Shown: positions 13,902 through 21,435 of the stretch, one piece after another
How the letters are laid out: each line of letters starts with the position of its first letter
Position numbering within the stretch: the first letter of the stretch is position 1
DNA from: Tyzzerella sp. UBA1042
Lineage (GTDB): Bacteria; Bacillota; Clostridia; Lachnospirales; Anaerotignaceae
Direction of reading: 5' to 3'
Length of the DNA stretch: 21,554 bases
Assembly: GCA_002316675.1 (NCBI GenBank)
Contig: DCDZ01000052.1
Coordinates: 11,625 to 33,178, forward strand
The notes under the pieces: model-generated
What the model was told of the DNA's origin: nothing
What the model saw: the letters and a program-made list of their open reading frames with translations, nothing else
Database searches by the model: none
Position numbers and translations under genes: made by a program

Positions 13902-13947
13902 AGAGACTAAGTTTTGGGAAATGTTCCATAAAACTCAGTCTCTTTCT
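13902..13947 (+). terminator. Terminator after rlmD
   Basis: A long hairpin: AGAGACT pairs with AGTCTCT, then after one mismatch AGTTTT pairs with AAAACT, with a further GGAA/TTCC inside. It is followed by TTTCTTT. It separates the rlmD operon from the DUF262 cassette. Confidence 0.75.
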
Positions 13948-13969
13948 TTATGACAATTATGGAAAAATT

Positions 13970-13998
13970 TTGACCAAAGACGTATAATAAACAATAAT
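13970..13998 (+). promoter_or_regulatory. Candidate sigma-A promoter of the DUF262 operon
   Basis: TTGACC, 17 bases, AATAAT, about 75 bases before the ATG. An alternative -10, TATAAT at 13983-13988, has only a weak -35. Confidence 0.5.
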
Positions 13999-14072
13999 TA
14001 TATTGAAACAAGACACTAGAAACGAATGCGGAAAGAAAAAGATCTTAGAATAAAGAAATTGGAGAACTGTTT

Positions 14073-15791
14073 ATGGCATATGAAAAGAAAAATATTAGAG
14101 CTGTAATTGAAGATATAAATAGCCGCAAGATTTACCTTCCGGCTATACAAAGAAAATATGTTTGGGATGATGATCAGATAACACGACTGATGGATTCAAT
14201 CATGCTTGGATACCCTGTAGGAACATTCCTTTTCTGGAGGGTGAGAAAGTCAATTGTAAACAACAAAGAGTACTCTATGTACGAGTCTATAAAAGACTTC
14301 CATGAAAGGGATATGTATAAGAATCCTGCAGCGCCACAGCCTTTTCCTGTCGGAAATGATGAGGAAAGCATATGGGCGGTCCTCGATGGCCAGCAGCGTT
14401 TAACATCGCTCTATATAGCATTACAAGGAAGCATGGGTCGTAAGATGCCTATGAAGCGTTGGAAGAATGATGATGCTTTTCCGAAGAAGGAGCTGTATTT
14501 TAACCTTCACAGCAAGAAAACTGTTGATGAGGATCTTTCGTATGAGTTCATATTTCTTACTGCTATTGAAGCTCAGAATCCAAAAGATGATAAACTGTGG
14601 TATTTAGTCAAAAACATTCTAAAATATACGCAGTCAGAGCTCGTAAAGGAAGTCATCATTAAAAATGGATGGGTGGATGATGACCTGGCGATGGATAATA
14701 TATCATTGCTGCATTCAAAACTTACCGGCGATGAGATAATAAACTATTTTGAAGTCAGCGCTGATTCGATTGACAGCGTGCTGGACATCTTTGTGCGTGT
14801 TAATTCCGGCGGAACAGTTTTATCTAAGAGCGACCTTTTGTTTTCAACTATTGTTTCTCACTGGGATAAGGCCAGAGACGAAATTGATAAGCTACTAGCT
14901 GAAATAAATAAGATTGGAGAAGGATATAAATTCACAAATGATTTTGTAATGCGTGCTTGCCTGTATCTTTTAGATATGTCTGTAACTTTAAAAGTAGAGA
15001 CCTTCAAAAAGGATAGCGTATTAAAAATAAAAGATAATTGGGTAGCAATCCGTACCGCAGTAAAAGATACTGTAGATTTGTTAAATGGATTTGGATTTAA
15101 CTCTGAGAACATAATTTCGTATGTTGCAGTAACACCTATTGTTTACTACAGATTTAAAGGCGGTGCATTTGACGCAGACAGTAAATCAGAATTAAGAAAA
15201 TACATTGTAATGGCACAAGTTAAACAGATCTTTGGTGCAGCAACTAATTCTGCTCTTACCAATATTAGAGAAGCACTTAAGATTTCGCCATATATTTCGT
15301 TCAAAATGGACTATTTATCAAATGTGCGCTTTACAGGCGATAGAAGCTTACGCTATACATCTGATGAGATTGATGTGTTATTTGATACGTACGGGATTGG
15401 TGCATATACATTTATGCTATTGTCACTCCTGTATCCAAATTTGAAGTACAGCCAGAAAGGGTTTCATCAAGATCATATGCATCCTCATTCAGGCTTTGAA
15501 GGAAAAAAACTTAATGATATTGTGTTGCCAGATAATACGGTAATTGATGACGAGAAAAAAGAAGAATGGCGACGTAGAAGAAATACACTCGCAAATCTTC
15601 AATTGCTTGAGGGTCGAGAAAATGAAAGCAAAAATGCTATTCCTTTAGAAGACTGGCTTAAGGTACCTGAGAACAGTGATAATGTTAAGTATCTGCCTAC
15701 TGATGTAGCTTATGATTTGGCGCACTTTGAAGAGTTTATGGAAAAGAGACAGAAGCTGATGAGCGATGCGCTTAAGGCAATTTTATTATAA
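14073..15791 (+). CDS. DUF262 protein with C-terminal HNH/DUF1524-like region (GmrSD/SspE-like)
   Basis: A protein of 572 residues. DUF262 proteins have a ParB/sulfiredoxin-like fold and, in GmrSD, BrxU and SspE, couple nucleotide hydrolysis to cutting of modified DNA. Seen here: IQRKYVWDDDQITRLMDSI at 25-43, the signature LDGQQRLTSLY at 104-114, and VRVNSGGTVLSKSDL at 241-255. The C-terminal region has DHMHPH at 467-472 and NLQLLEGRENESKN at 508-521, which resembles the His and Asn/Lys positions of DUF1524 HNH nucleases, though the classic HI(F/W)P is altered. It is the first gene of a three-gene unit (next start 26 bases away). GGAG lies eight bases before the ATG. It is probably a DNA-targeting defence protein; the substrate is unknown. 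Confidence 0.85.
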   Translation: MAYEKKNIRAVIEDINSRKIYLPAIQRKYVWDDDQITRLMDSIMLGYPVGTFLFWRVRKSIVNNKEYSMYESIKDFHERDMYKNPAAPQPFPVGNDEESIWAVLDGQQRLTSLYIALQGSMGRKMPMKRWKNDDAFPKKELYFNLHSKKTVDEDLSYEFIFLTAIEAQNPKDDKLWYLVKNILKYTQSELVKEVIIKNGWVDDDLAMDNISLLHSKLTGDEIINYFEVSADSIDSVLDIFVRVNSGGTVLSKSDLLFSTIVSHWDKARDEIDKLLAEINKIGEGYKFTNDFVMRACLYLLDMSVTLKVETFKKDSVLKIKDNWVAIRTAVKDTVDLLNGFGFNSENIISYVAVTPIVYYRFKGGAFDADSKSELRKYIVMAQVKQIFGAATNSALTNIREALKISPYISFKMDYLSNVRFTGDRSLRYTSDEIDVLFDTYGIGAYTFMLLSLLYPNLKYSQKGFHQDHMHPHSGFEGKKLNDIVLPDNTVIDDEKKEEWRRRRNTLANLQLLEGRENESKNAIPLEDWLKVPENSDNVKYLPTDVAYDLAHFEEFMEKRQKLMSDALKAILL

Positions 15792-15817
15792 ACCGTAGTT
15801 TTGCAGAAAGGAAATAG

Positions 15818-16321
15818 ATGACAATGAGCAAAACAATAACAGAACAGAAAGTACTTAATAAGTTAGATATACCAGATTTTAGGCACATGACAAAAGATAA
15901 GGTGATGAGCTTTGCGTCAATGCTACCGGATATGGATCCTGAAGTAGCTAAAAAAGCATTGGAACAGTTTCCGGAGTTTGCAAAAACAATATTGGAAATA
16001 ACAAAAAACTATAAAGAAACTCTTGAAAAAGGATTAGAGGAAAACGCAGCAAGCACAAAAGTTTGCTATAATGCCTGCAATGCAATAATTGAATCTTTAC
16101 AAAAACTTCTTGAAAAAGAGGACTTATCTTATGAGGAACGTAAAGATATTACAGATAAAATGATTGAAGTTTCTAAAATGATGAGCGATAAAGATTCAGA
16201 AAACAAGAACTTTACTTTAAAAGTGTTAGCAATTGCTGGTTTAGCGACAGCGGTTGTTTCTGGTGGAGTGGTTGCTGTTCTCGGGGGAAAAACAAATATT
16301 AATCTTCCGAAAAAAATATAA
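15818..16321 (+). CDS. Small coiled protein with C-terminal hydrophobic segment, unrecognised
   Basis: A protein of 167 residues that I do not recognise. The first 135 are charged and predicted helical, with long amphipathic stretches (KALEQFPEFAKTILEITKNY, LQKLLEKEDLSYEERKDIT). Residues about 138-158 form one hydrophobic, Ala/Gly/Val-rich segment (VLAIAGLATAVVSGGVVAVL), followed by a short basic end. That suggests a tail-anchored or membrane-inserting protein with most of its mass in the cytoplasm. It lies 26 bases after the DUF262 gene and 48 bases before the nuclease-like gene, so it is probably part of the same transcript. The ATG at 15818 is five bases after AGGA; the next ATG, two codons on, is an equally plausible start. 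Possible roles are membrane-acting effector, immunity protein or adaptor. None is shown. Confidence 0.7.
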   Translation: MTMSKTITEQKVLNKLDIPDFRHMTKDKVMSFASMLPDMDPEVAKKALEQFPEFAKTILEITKNYKETLEKGLEENAASTKVCYNACNAIIESLQKLLEKEDLSYEERKDITDKMIEVSKMMSDKDSENKNFTLKVLAIAGLATAVVSGGVVAVLGGKTNINLPKKI

Positions 16322-16369
16322 CACTGAATAAGAACTCGGGGTTTACAATTATCAAGCGGAGTGAGGGAT

Positions 16370-18025
16370 ATGAATGTGAGGGCAGATATGTTAATGTTTC
16401 AGAATATGTCATTTTGGGATGGAATGAGAATACCACGTAGCAAATTAAAAAGCAGATTTGAATTCTTTTTTGGGAAAAAACATTGTAGAGTTGAAGATAG
16501 ACAAGAAGCAATAAAGATTCTTATGAATATTACTTCGACAATACAAAAAGAAATGGTTGCTCGTTTAAATGCGGAGAGTACATATGGACTACTTTTGAAA
16601 TTGTATTTTATGTTTGATGAAGTACATTCTCTTTATTTAACAGAAAAAGAAATTAGAGCAGAATTGGTTGAACAGAATATTAATGACGAAGCCGTGGTTG
16701 AAGCATTTACTGTTAATAGGAATATCGAAAGAGATATAATAGATGCTTGTAATATTTGGATTGAAAATTGTGTGTTGTATCAACATGATTTAGATATTAG
16801 AAAATTAAATGTCAAAAAAGAATTTGTAATTGATTACCCTTTAATCATAGATATGTATTTATACGGTTTTGCGTCTCGTTCAATTTCACTTCTTATGTTA
16901 TCTAAAGAAGTTGGAGATGAAAATACATTCTATGGATTGGAGATAGCTCAAGGAGAAGATATACCAGCAGAAGTTCTGAAATATCATCCGTATATTTATT
17001 TTAACACTGCTATTGTGGGTAATCAAAACGTACTGGTTGATAGACCATTGACTCCAGAGGCAAACGATACAGAGTTTGGGAAAGGTTTTTTTGATGAAAC
17101 TAAAGTGCAGTTTTTATTGTTTCTGGCAACAATAAAAAGTTTTCACGAGGATCAACTGCGGAGAGATGATAAATCATTAACTGTAATTACTAAGGAAACA
17201 TTCATTTCCTTAGTAGAAAATTATACTAATCCGAAAATAGAAGATGGTGAAGCCTTTTACAAAAGCTTTGTTTTGACAAAAGAAAAAATAAAACAGCATT
17301 TGAGAAAAAAGGAAGAAATAGTATGGATAGTAGGAGCCAACAAATATAGACATGAAATCAGACCGTTTATTGGTTTGGATGACGGAAATGTTCTTATTGC
17401 ATATGGAGCATTAGAACAAGCAAAGCAGCTATGGGTATCCTATTTTAGTAATGGTGGAATGTGCTATACTAATCCCAAAAATCCAGATAGCTTGACCCAA
17501 GCGATGGAAAAGAGAAATAAGGAATTGTCAGATATTCTTGTGGTCAAAGCAAGAGAAATACTGAAGAAGCATTATACTCCTAAAGTTGATTATAAAGATG
17601 TTCAATACTATAGAATTTTTGGAGAACGTTCAATTAATTACGGAGATTTCGACATTGTCTACTTTGACGAAAGTAAGAAAGAACTTTTTTTAATTGAATC
17701 GAAGTATTTTTCTGATTCACTAAATTCAAGTGGAATGGTGACAGATTATAATAAAATGTTTGAAAAAGATGGCTATTATGATCACTGTAGGAGAAGATAC
17801 GATTTAGTATTAGCAGAACCACAAAAAGTCAAAGAATTTTTGGAAACTAATGAGGAGATATCAGTTCATATGCTGTTTCTGTCTTCGAAACCAATTGAGA
17901 TGGAATTTCAAGATAAAGACGGGGTTGTAACGTGTTTATCTTTGGGCCTTCTTGAAAAGTATATAACAGGAAATTTAATTGATGGAGAGACAGATGAGGT
18001 AATGCGTCCTGTGAAAAAGTTATGA
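16370..18025 (+). CDS. Large uncharacterised protein with C-terminal PD-(D/E)XK nuclease motif
   Basis: A protein of 551 residues from the ATG at 16370, eight bases after GGAG. The first 400 or so residues match nothing I know; they look mostly helical and soluble. Near the C-terminus the sequence NYGDFDIVYFDESKKELFLI is followed by ESKYF. This gives Asp428 (or Asp426), then Glu443-x-Lys445 on the next strand, the pattern of restriction-type PD-(D/E)XK nucleases. A basic helical stretch (YDHCRRRYDLVL) follows. The protein is last in the DUF262 unit. A DNA-cleaving effector in a defence system is the natural reading, but no biochemical role is established. No clear terminator follows; a degenerate rlmD-tail copy lies downstream. 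Confidence 0.75.
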   Translation: MNVRADMLMFQNMSFWDGMRIPRSKLKSRFEFFFGKKHCRVEDRQEAIKILMNITSTIQKEMVARLNAESTYGLLLKLYFMFDEVHSLYLTEKEIRAELVEQNINDEAVVEAFTVNRNIERDIIDACNIWIENCVLYQHDLDIRKLNVKKEFVIDYPLIIDMYLYGFASRSISLLMLSKEVGDENTFYGLEIAQGEDIPAEVLKYHPYIYFNTAIVGNQNVLVDRPLTPEANDTEFGKGFFDETKVQFLLFLATIKSFHEDQLRRDDKSLTVITKETFISLVENYTNPKIEDGEAFYKSFVLTKEKIKQHLRKKEEIVWIVGANKYRHEIRPFIGLDDGNVLIAYGALEQAKQLWVSYFSNGGMCYTNPKNPDSLTQAMEKRNKELSDILVVKAREILKKHYTPKVDYKDVQYYRIFGERSINYGDFDIVYFDESKKELFLIESKYFSDSLNSSGMVTDYNKMFEKDGYYDHCRRRYDLVLAEPQKVKEFLETNEEISVHMLFLSSKPIEMEFQDKDGVVTCLSLGLLEKYITGNLIDGETDEVMRPVKKL

Positions 18026-18136
18026 AGCATGATATATTTTGGCAAACTTATAAAGACAAAAAAATCGCTAAAAATACAATAGATTGGTTTTGACATACGG
18101 TCGTAGGCACAAGACATACTTGCAATCAATTCATGC

Positions 18137-18282
18137 CATGTGGAAACAATTGCACTTCTTTCCCACAAAAAAGCAGACACCAATATCAACATAAATGTGG
18201 AATTGGCGAGGAGGCGGGTAAAATCCTGGATAAAATAGCCGAAAAAGCAGAGAATCATAGACCAGGCGCAGTATTAAAATAA
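18137..18282 (+). pseudogene. Second, frameshifted copy of the rlmD 3' end
   Basis: The translation begins HVETIALLSHKKADTNIN, against HVETVVLLSHKNADTHIN in RlmD. By hand alignment the first 66 bases differ from 13487-13552 at about nine positions. A one-base deletion near 18203 breaks the frame; in the shifted frame it continues GEEAGKILDKIAEKAENH to a TAA at 18280. There is no start codon and no methyltransferase domain upstream, so it is a fragment. It lies between the DUF262 operon and the ABC-3C operon. Confidence 0.8.
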
Positions 18283-18328
18283 ACAAATGAGGGTTCTCTC
18301 CTCCGCTATCATAAAAATAAATAAAGTC

Positions 18329-18357
18329 AAGACTTATTAAAAAGAACATGATATAAT
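18329..18357 (+). promoter_or_regulatory. Candidate promoter of the ABC-3C operon
   Basis: A perfect TATAAT at 18352-18357 lies 31 bases before the ATG. The -35 region (AAGACT, 17 bases upstream) is weak. A GGAGGT site follows at 18374. Confidence 0.5.
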
Positions 18358-18388
18358 AATAAATACTAAAATTGGAGGTGCTGTTGAT

Positions 18389-19321
18389 ATGACTACTGCT
18401 TTTAAATATGTCGCTAAAACTATGTTTAAAAATAAGGTTTTACAATATGTTGGTCAGCAGTACGAGGATTTTTTTGTATCTATAATGAGATGCTATAATC
18501 ATAACTTTCAACCAGTTAAGGCGCATGGCAACATTGGTGATAGAAAAAATGATGGATTTGATAAAACAACGGGTACATATTATCAAGTATTTGCTCCTGA
18601 AGATGCTACGAAAAAATCAACCATTGATGATACTGTAGATAAATTAGAAAAAGATTTTAAAGGCTTGTATGCGTACTGGAATAGTATTTGTCCTATAGAG
18701 CAGTATAACTTTGTTTTGAATGACAGGTACAAAGGTTTAGCGGTACCTATGATTGAAAAAATAATATTTCTAGGTAAGCAAGACGAGTACAAGAGTGTTA
18801 AATTATCGTTTTTTACTGCTAAAGATTTGGAAAATATTTTTGACCAGTTAACTGAGACAGATATGCAAGATATTGTAGGGTTTATCCCGGATGTTGACTT
18901 GCCACTGATAGAATATGAAGCTTTATCAGAAACAGTTTCATACTTGATGAATATTGAAATTGATTTTCCAATAACAGGATCTTTGATTGCTCCTGATTTT
19001 GATGAAAAAATTGTTTTCAACCAACTAAGCGCTGTTGTTTCAAATCTTCTTATTAATGGAAGTTATCAAGATGGGGTTCTACTAGATTATTTCAATAATA
19101 GTCGTGGCATTAAAGAAATTCTTCAAGAGAAGTTTCATGCTTTATATGAAGAATCCAAAACACTAATCTCTGAATCGAACAGAAATTCTGCTGATCAGCG
19201 ATTCTTTTATATTCTTGATAAATCTTGTGTAAAAAAGACACAAGCAATCAGAACAAGCGTACTGGTACTTATGGCATATTATTTTTCTGCCTGTGATATT
19301 TTTGAAGAACCCATGAAATAG
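18389..19321 (+). CDS. ABC-3C system effector: restriction-endonuclease-like N-terminus plus ABC-3C C-terminal domain
   Basis: A protein of 310 residues, read as the effector of an ABC-three-component system. The N-terminal 75 residues look like a degenerate Mrr-type endonuclease fold: Glu26 in QQYEDFF, HGNIGDRKNDGF at 46-57 with Asp51/Asp55, and YYQVFAPED at 64-72. The last strand has Gln66 but no following lysine, so cleavage activity is uncertain; QxY/F-AP may be a feature of this subfamily. The rest is mixed alpha/beta and would be the domain that couples to the ATPase. The assignment rests mainly on the genes that follow: a small middle component and a DUF2326 ATPase. GGAGGT lies nine bases before the ATG. 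Confidence 0.75.
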   Translation: MTTAFKYVAKTMFKNKVLQYVGQQYEDFFVSIMRCYNHNFQPVKAHGNIGDRKNDGFDKTTGTYYQVFAPEDATKKSTIDDTVDKLEKDFKGLYAYWNSICPIEQYNFVLNDRYKGLAVPMIEKIIFLGKQDEYKSVKLSFFTAKDLENIFDQLTETDMQDIVGFIPDVDLPLIEYEALSETVSYLMNIEIDFPITGSLIAPDFDEKIVFNQLSAVVSNLLINGSYQDGVLLDYFNNSRGIKEILQEKFHALYEESKTLISESNRNSADQRFFYILDKSCVKKTQAIRTSVLVLMAYYFSACDIFEEPMK

Positions 19322-19345
19322 AAATTAATCGAAAGGAGGAATGAC

Positions 19346-19594
19346 ATGATTTTACCGAAAAAGCAACTCTCACTAGAAGAATCTTATTTTGGTTTTGGAG
19401 GCTTTCTATTAAAAAAAGTGTCAAATCCTATGACGATAGATGACTTGTGGGTTCTCTATATAGCTACATTTGATGAAAAAAAATATTCTGTGAAATTTTC
19501 ATTTGATCAATTTTTATTAGCGCTTGATTATTTGTTTTTGATTGGAGCAATAAAGCAAAATACAGAGGGGATGATATTAAATGAAATTAGTTAG
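19346..19594 (+). CDS. ABC-3C system middle component (small adaptor)
   Basis: A protein of 82 residues, starting 24 bases after the effector gene with a strong AAGGAGG site. It has an N-terminal block YFGFGGFLLKKVSNPMTIDD and then KFSFDQFLLALDYLFLIGAI, which reads like a small winged-helix fold of the kind reported for ABC-3C middle components, proposed to bridge effector and ATPase. Its last 14 bases overlap the start of the ATPase gene, so translation is probably coupled and the two products are likely made in fixed ratio. Which numbered middle-component class it belongs to cannot be settled by eye. Confidence 0.75.
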   Translation: MILPKKQLSLEESYFGFGGFLLKKVSNPMTIDDLWVLYIATFDEKKYSVKFSFDQFLLALDYLFLIGAIKQNTEGMILNEIS

Positions 19595-21332
19595 TTTAAC
19601 AGCGAATAAATCATCCTTTCACCCAGTTATTTTCAAGGATGGTCTTAACATAATCGTAGGTCAGCAAGCAGCATCATCTGCGGAAAATGATGGAAACACA
19701 TATAATGGTGTTGGGAAATCACTAATTTTACATCTTATTCATTTCTGTTTAGGTTCAAATAAAATAGATACCTTTACAGAAAAGTTAGAGGGTTGGAAAT
19801 TTACTCTAACTTTTTCTATTAACGGAGAGAACTATAGTTGTAGCAGAAGTACTCAAGAACAAGGGAAAATTTATTTTAATGGTGAAGAACTTAGCCCTAG
19901 AAAATTAAATGCTCAAATTATTGAACTTTGCTTTGATGAAAAGATTATGACAAAAAATATGACATTTAATACTTTGTTTTCTCGTTTTGTTAGAAGATTT
20001 CGCTCTTGCTATATTGAATACGATAAATATGTTCCTAAAGAAAGTGATTATAGTAAGCTTTTAAATAATGCTTATCTATTAGGACTTGATACAGAATTAA
20101 TAATTAAGAAAAAAGAATTAAGAGATAAACAAACAACTGCGGATAAAACAGAAAATGCCATAAAAAAAGATGCTGTTTTTAAACAATATTATCTCGGAGA
20201 AAGTGATGCAGAGCTTGATAAGGATGATTTGGATTATAAAATCAAAGAGCTCAAAAAAGAAATTGCTTCATTTAAGATATCTAGTAATTATCACGACATA
20301 GAAAAAGAAGCAGACGAAAAAAGCTATAAGAAAAAAATACTTGAAAATCGTCGCGTAATAATTAATAGTAACATAAAAAATATCGAAAAATCACTAAATC
20401 ATCCCCTGGGTGCTACAGATAACAATATATATAAAATTTACGAAGCAGCGAACATAGAAATTCCGAGTATGGTCAAGAAAAGTATTGATGAAGTATTAAA
20501 TTTTCATAATTCCATGATAGTAAATAGAACTAAACGACTATCTAAAGAGCTACTAAATTTTCAAAAACAACTGAAAGATATTGATCGTGAAATTACAGTT
20601 CTCGGCACACAAATGGATGAGCTTTTAAGATTTCTTGACTCGCACGGTGCATTAGAAGAATATTCTTCATTAAACAGTCAATTATCGGCATTCCAAAGAG
20701 AAGCATCTAGAATTGAAGAATATCAGAAAATATTAAAATCTTATAAAGATCTTCAGTTAGAAATCAAGGAAGAGTACATTGAGCAAGACAAATCCATGAA
20801 TTTGTATTTGTTGAGTGAACAAGATTATATTTCAAAACTTAAAGAAACCTTTCAGCATTATGCCAAAAGGTTTTATCCTAAAAAACGTAGTGGGCTTGTA
20901 GTAAGAAATAATTCAGGCGAAAATACCATTAGATGTGAAATTGAAGCTCGTATTGAAGATGATTCATCTGATGGCGTGAACGAGGTTAGATTGTTCTGTT
21001 TTGATTTATTAATATTACTGTGTAAGATTAGTAAGGTGAGATTTTTGATGCATGATAGTAGGCTATTTGCGAACATGGATCCACGGCAAAGAGAATCACT
21101 TTTTAGAATTATTAGCAATGTTTGTTCAGAGAATGAACTGCAATATATTTGCACTATCAATGAAGATGCTTTATTATCCTTTAAAAATCTTTTCGATGAT
21201 GTAGAGTACAAAAAAATCATTTTGGATAATGTCAGATTGGAGCTAAAAGATGACTGCCCGGAGAGTAAATTATTGGGTATTCAAGTTGATATAGACTTAG
21301 AGGAAAATACTAAAACAAAAGAAATGAATTAA
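19581..21332 (+). CDS. ABC-3C SMC/RecN-like ATPase with DUF2326 C-terminus
   Basis: A P-loop ATPase of 583 residues. The N-terminal half-domain has Walker A at NGVGKS (42-47), preceded by an unusually long, polar insertion after the first strand. From about 175 to 415 the sequence is highly charged and helical, with coiled-coil character (for example ELRDKQTTADKTENAIKK), as in SMC/Rad50 arms but much shorter. The C-terminal half-domain is DUF2326-like: a GVNEVRLFCFDLLILL helix in the place of the ABC signature, then the Walker B and D-loop region FLMHDSRLFANMDPRQ. ABC-3C ATPases are thought to sense an invader and license the effector. It ends about 45 bases before a terminator. Confidence 0.88.
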   Translation: MKLVSLTANKSSFHPVIFKDGLNIIVGQQAASSAENDGNTYNGVGKSLILHLIHFCLGSNKIDTFTEKLEGWKFTLTFSINGENYSCSRSTQEQGKIYFNGEELSPRKLNAQIIELCFDEKIMTKNMTFNTLFSRFVRRFRSCYIEYDKYVPKESDYSKLLNNAYLLGLDTELIIKKKELRDKQTTADKTENAIKKDAVFKQYYLGESDAELDKDDLDYKIKELKKEIASFKISSNYHDIEKEADEKSYKKKILENRRVIINSNIKNIEKSLNHPLGATDNNIYKIYEAANIEIPSMVKKSIDEVLNFHNSMIVNRTKRLSKELLNFQKQLKDIDREITVLGTQMDELLRFLDSHGALEEYSSLNSQLSAFQREASRIEEYQKILKSYKDLQLEIKEEYIEQDKSMNLYLLSEQDYISKLKETFQHYAKRFYPKKRSGLVVRNNSGENTIRCEIEARIEDDSSDGVNEVRLFCFDLLILLCKISKVRFLMHDSRLFANMDPRQRESLFRIISNVCSENELQYICTINEDALLSFKNLFDDVEYKKIILDNVRLELKDDCPESKLLGIQVDIDLEENTKTKEMN

Positions 21333-21376
21333 TTCTTGTTGAACCAACTAGATAACAACGAGATTAAGTATAAGAA

Positions 21377-21407
21377 AGAGTTAGTTAAAAGACTAGCTCT
21401 TTTTTTT
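21377..21407 (+). terminator. Terminator at the end of the ABC-3C operon
   Basis: A nine-base-pair stem AGAGTTAGT / ACTAGCTCT (one G-U) with a six-base loop, followed by seven T. It lies only 28 bases before the parA start codon. Confidence 0.85.
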
Positions 21408-21435
21408 GTACCCAAAATCGAAAGGAGGAACAAAA

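Noticed and set aside
18026..18136. TTGACA box near 18093 as a promoter reading into the rlmD-tail fragment
   Set aside because: The sequence 17 bases downstream (GACATA) is a poor -10, and there is no gene for it to serve before the ABC-3C promoter.
13860..21410. Integrative element with integrase and att sites
   Set aside because: No integrase, transposase, relaxase or terminal inverted repeats are encoded. The only duplicated sequence is the rlmD tail, which has no integrase-type core that I can see.
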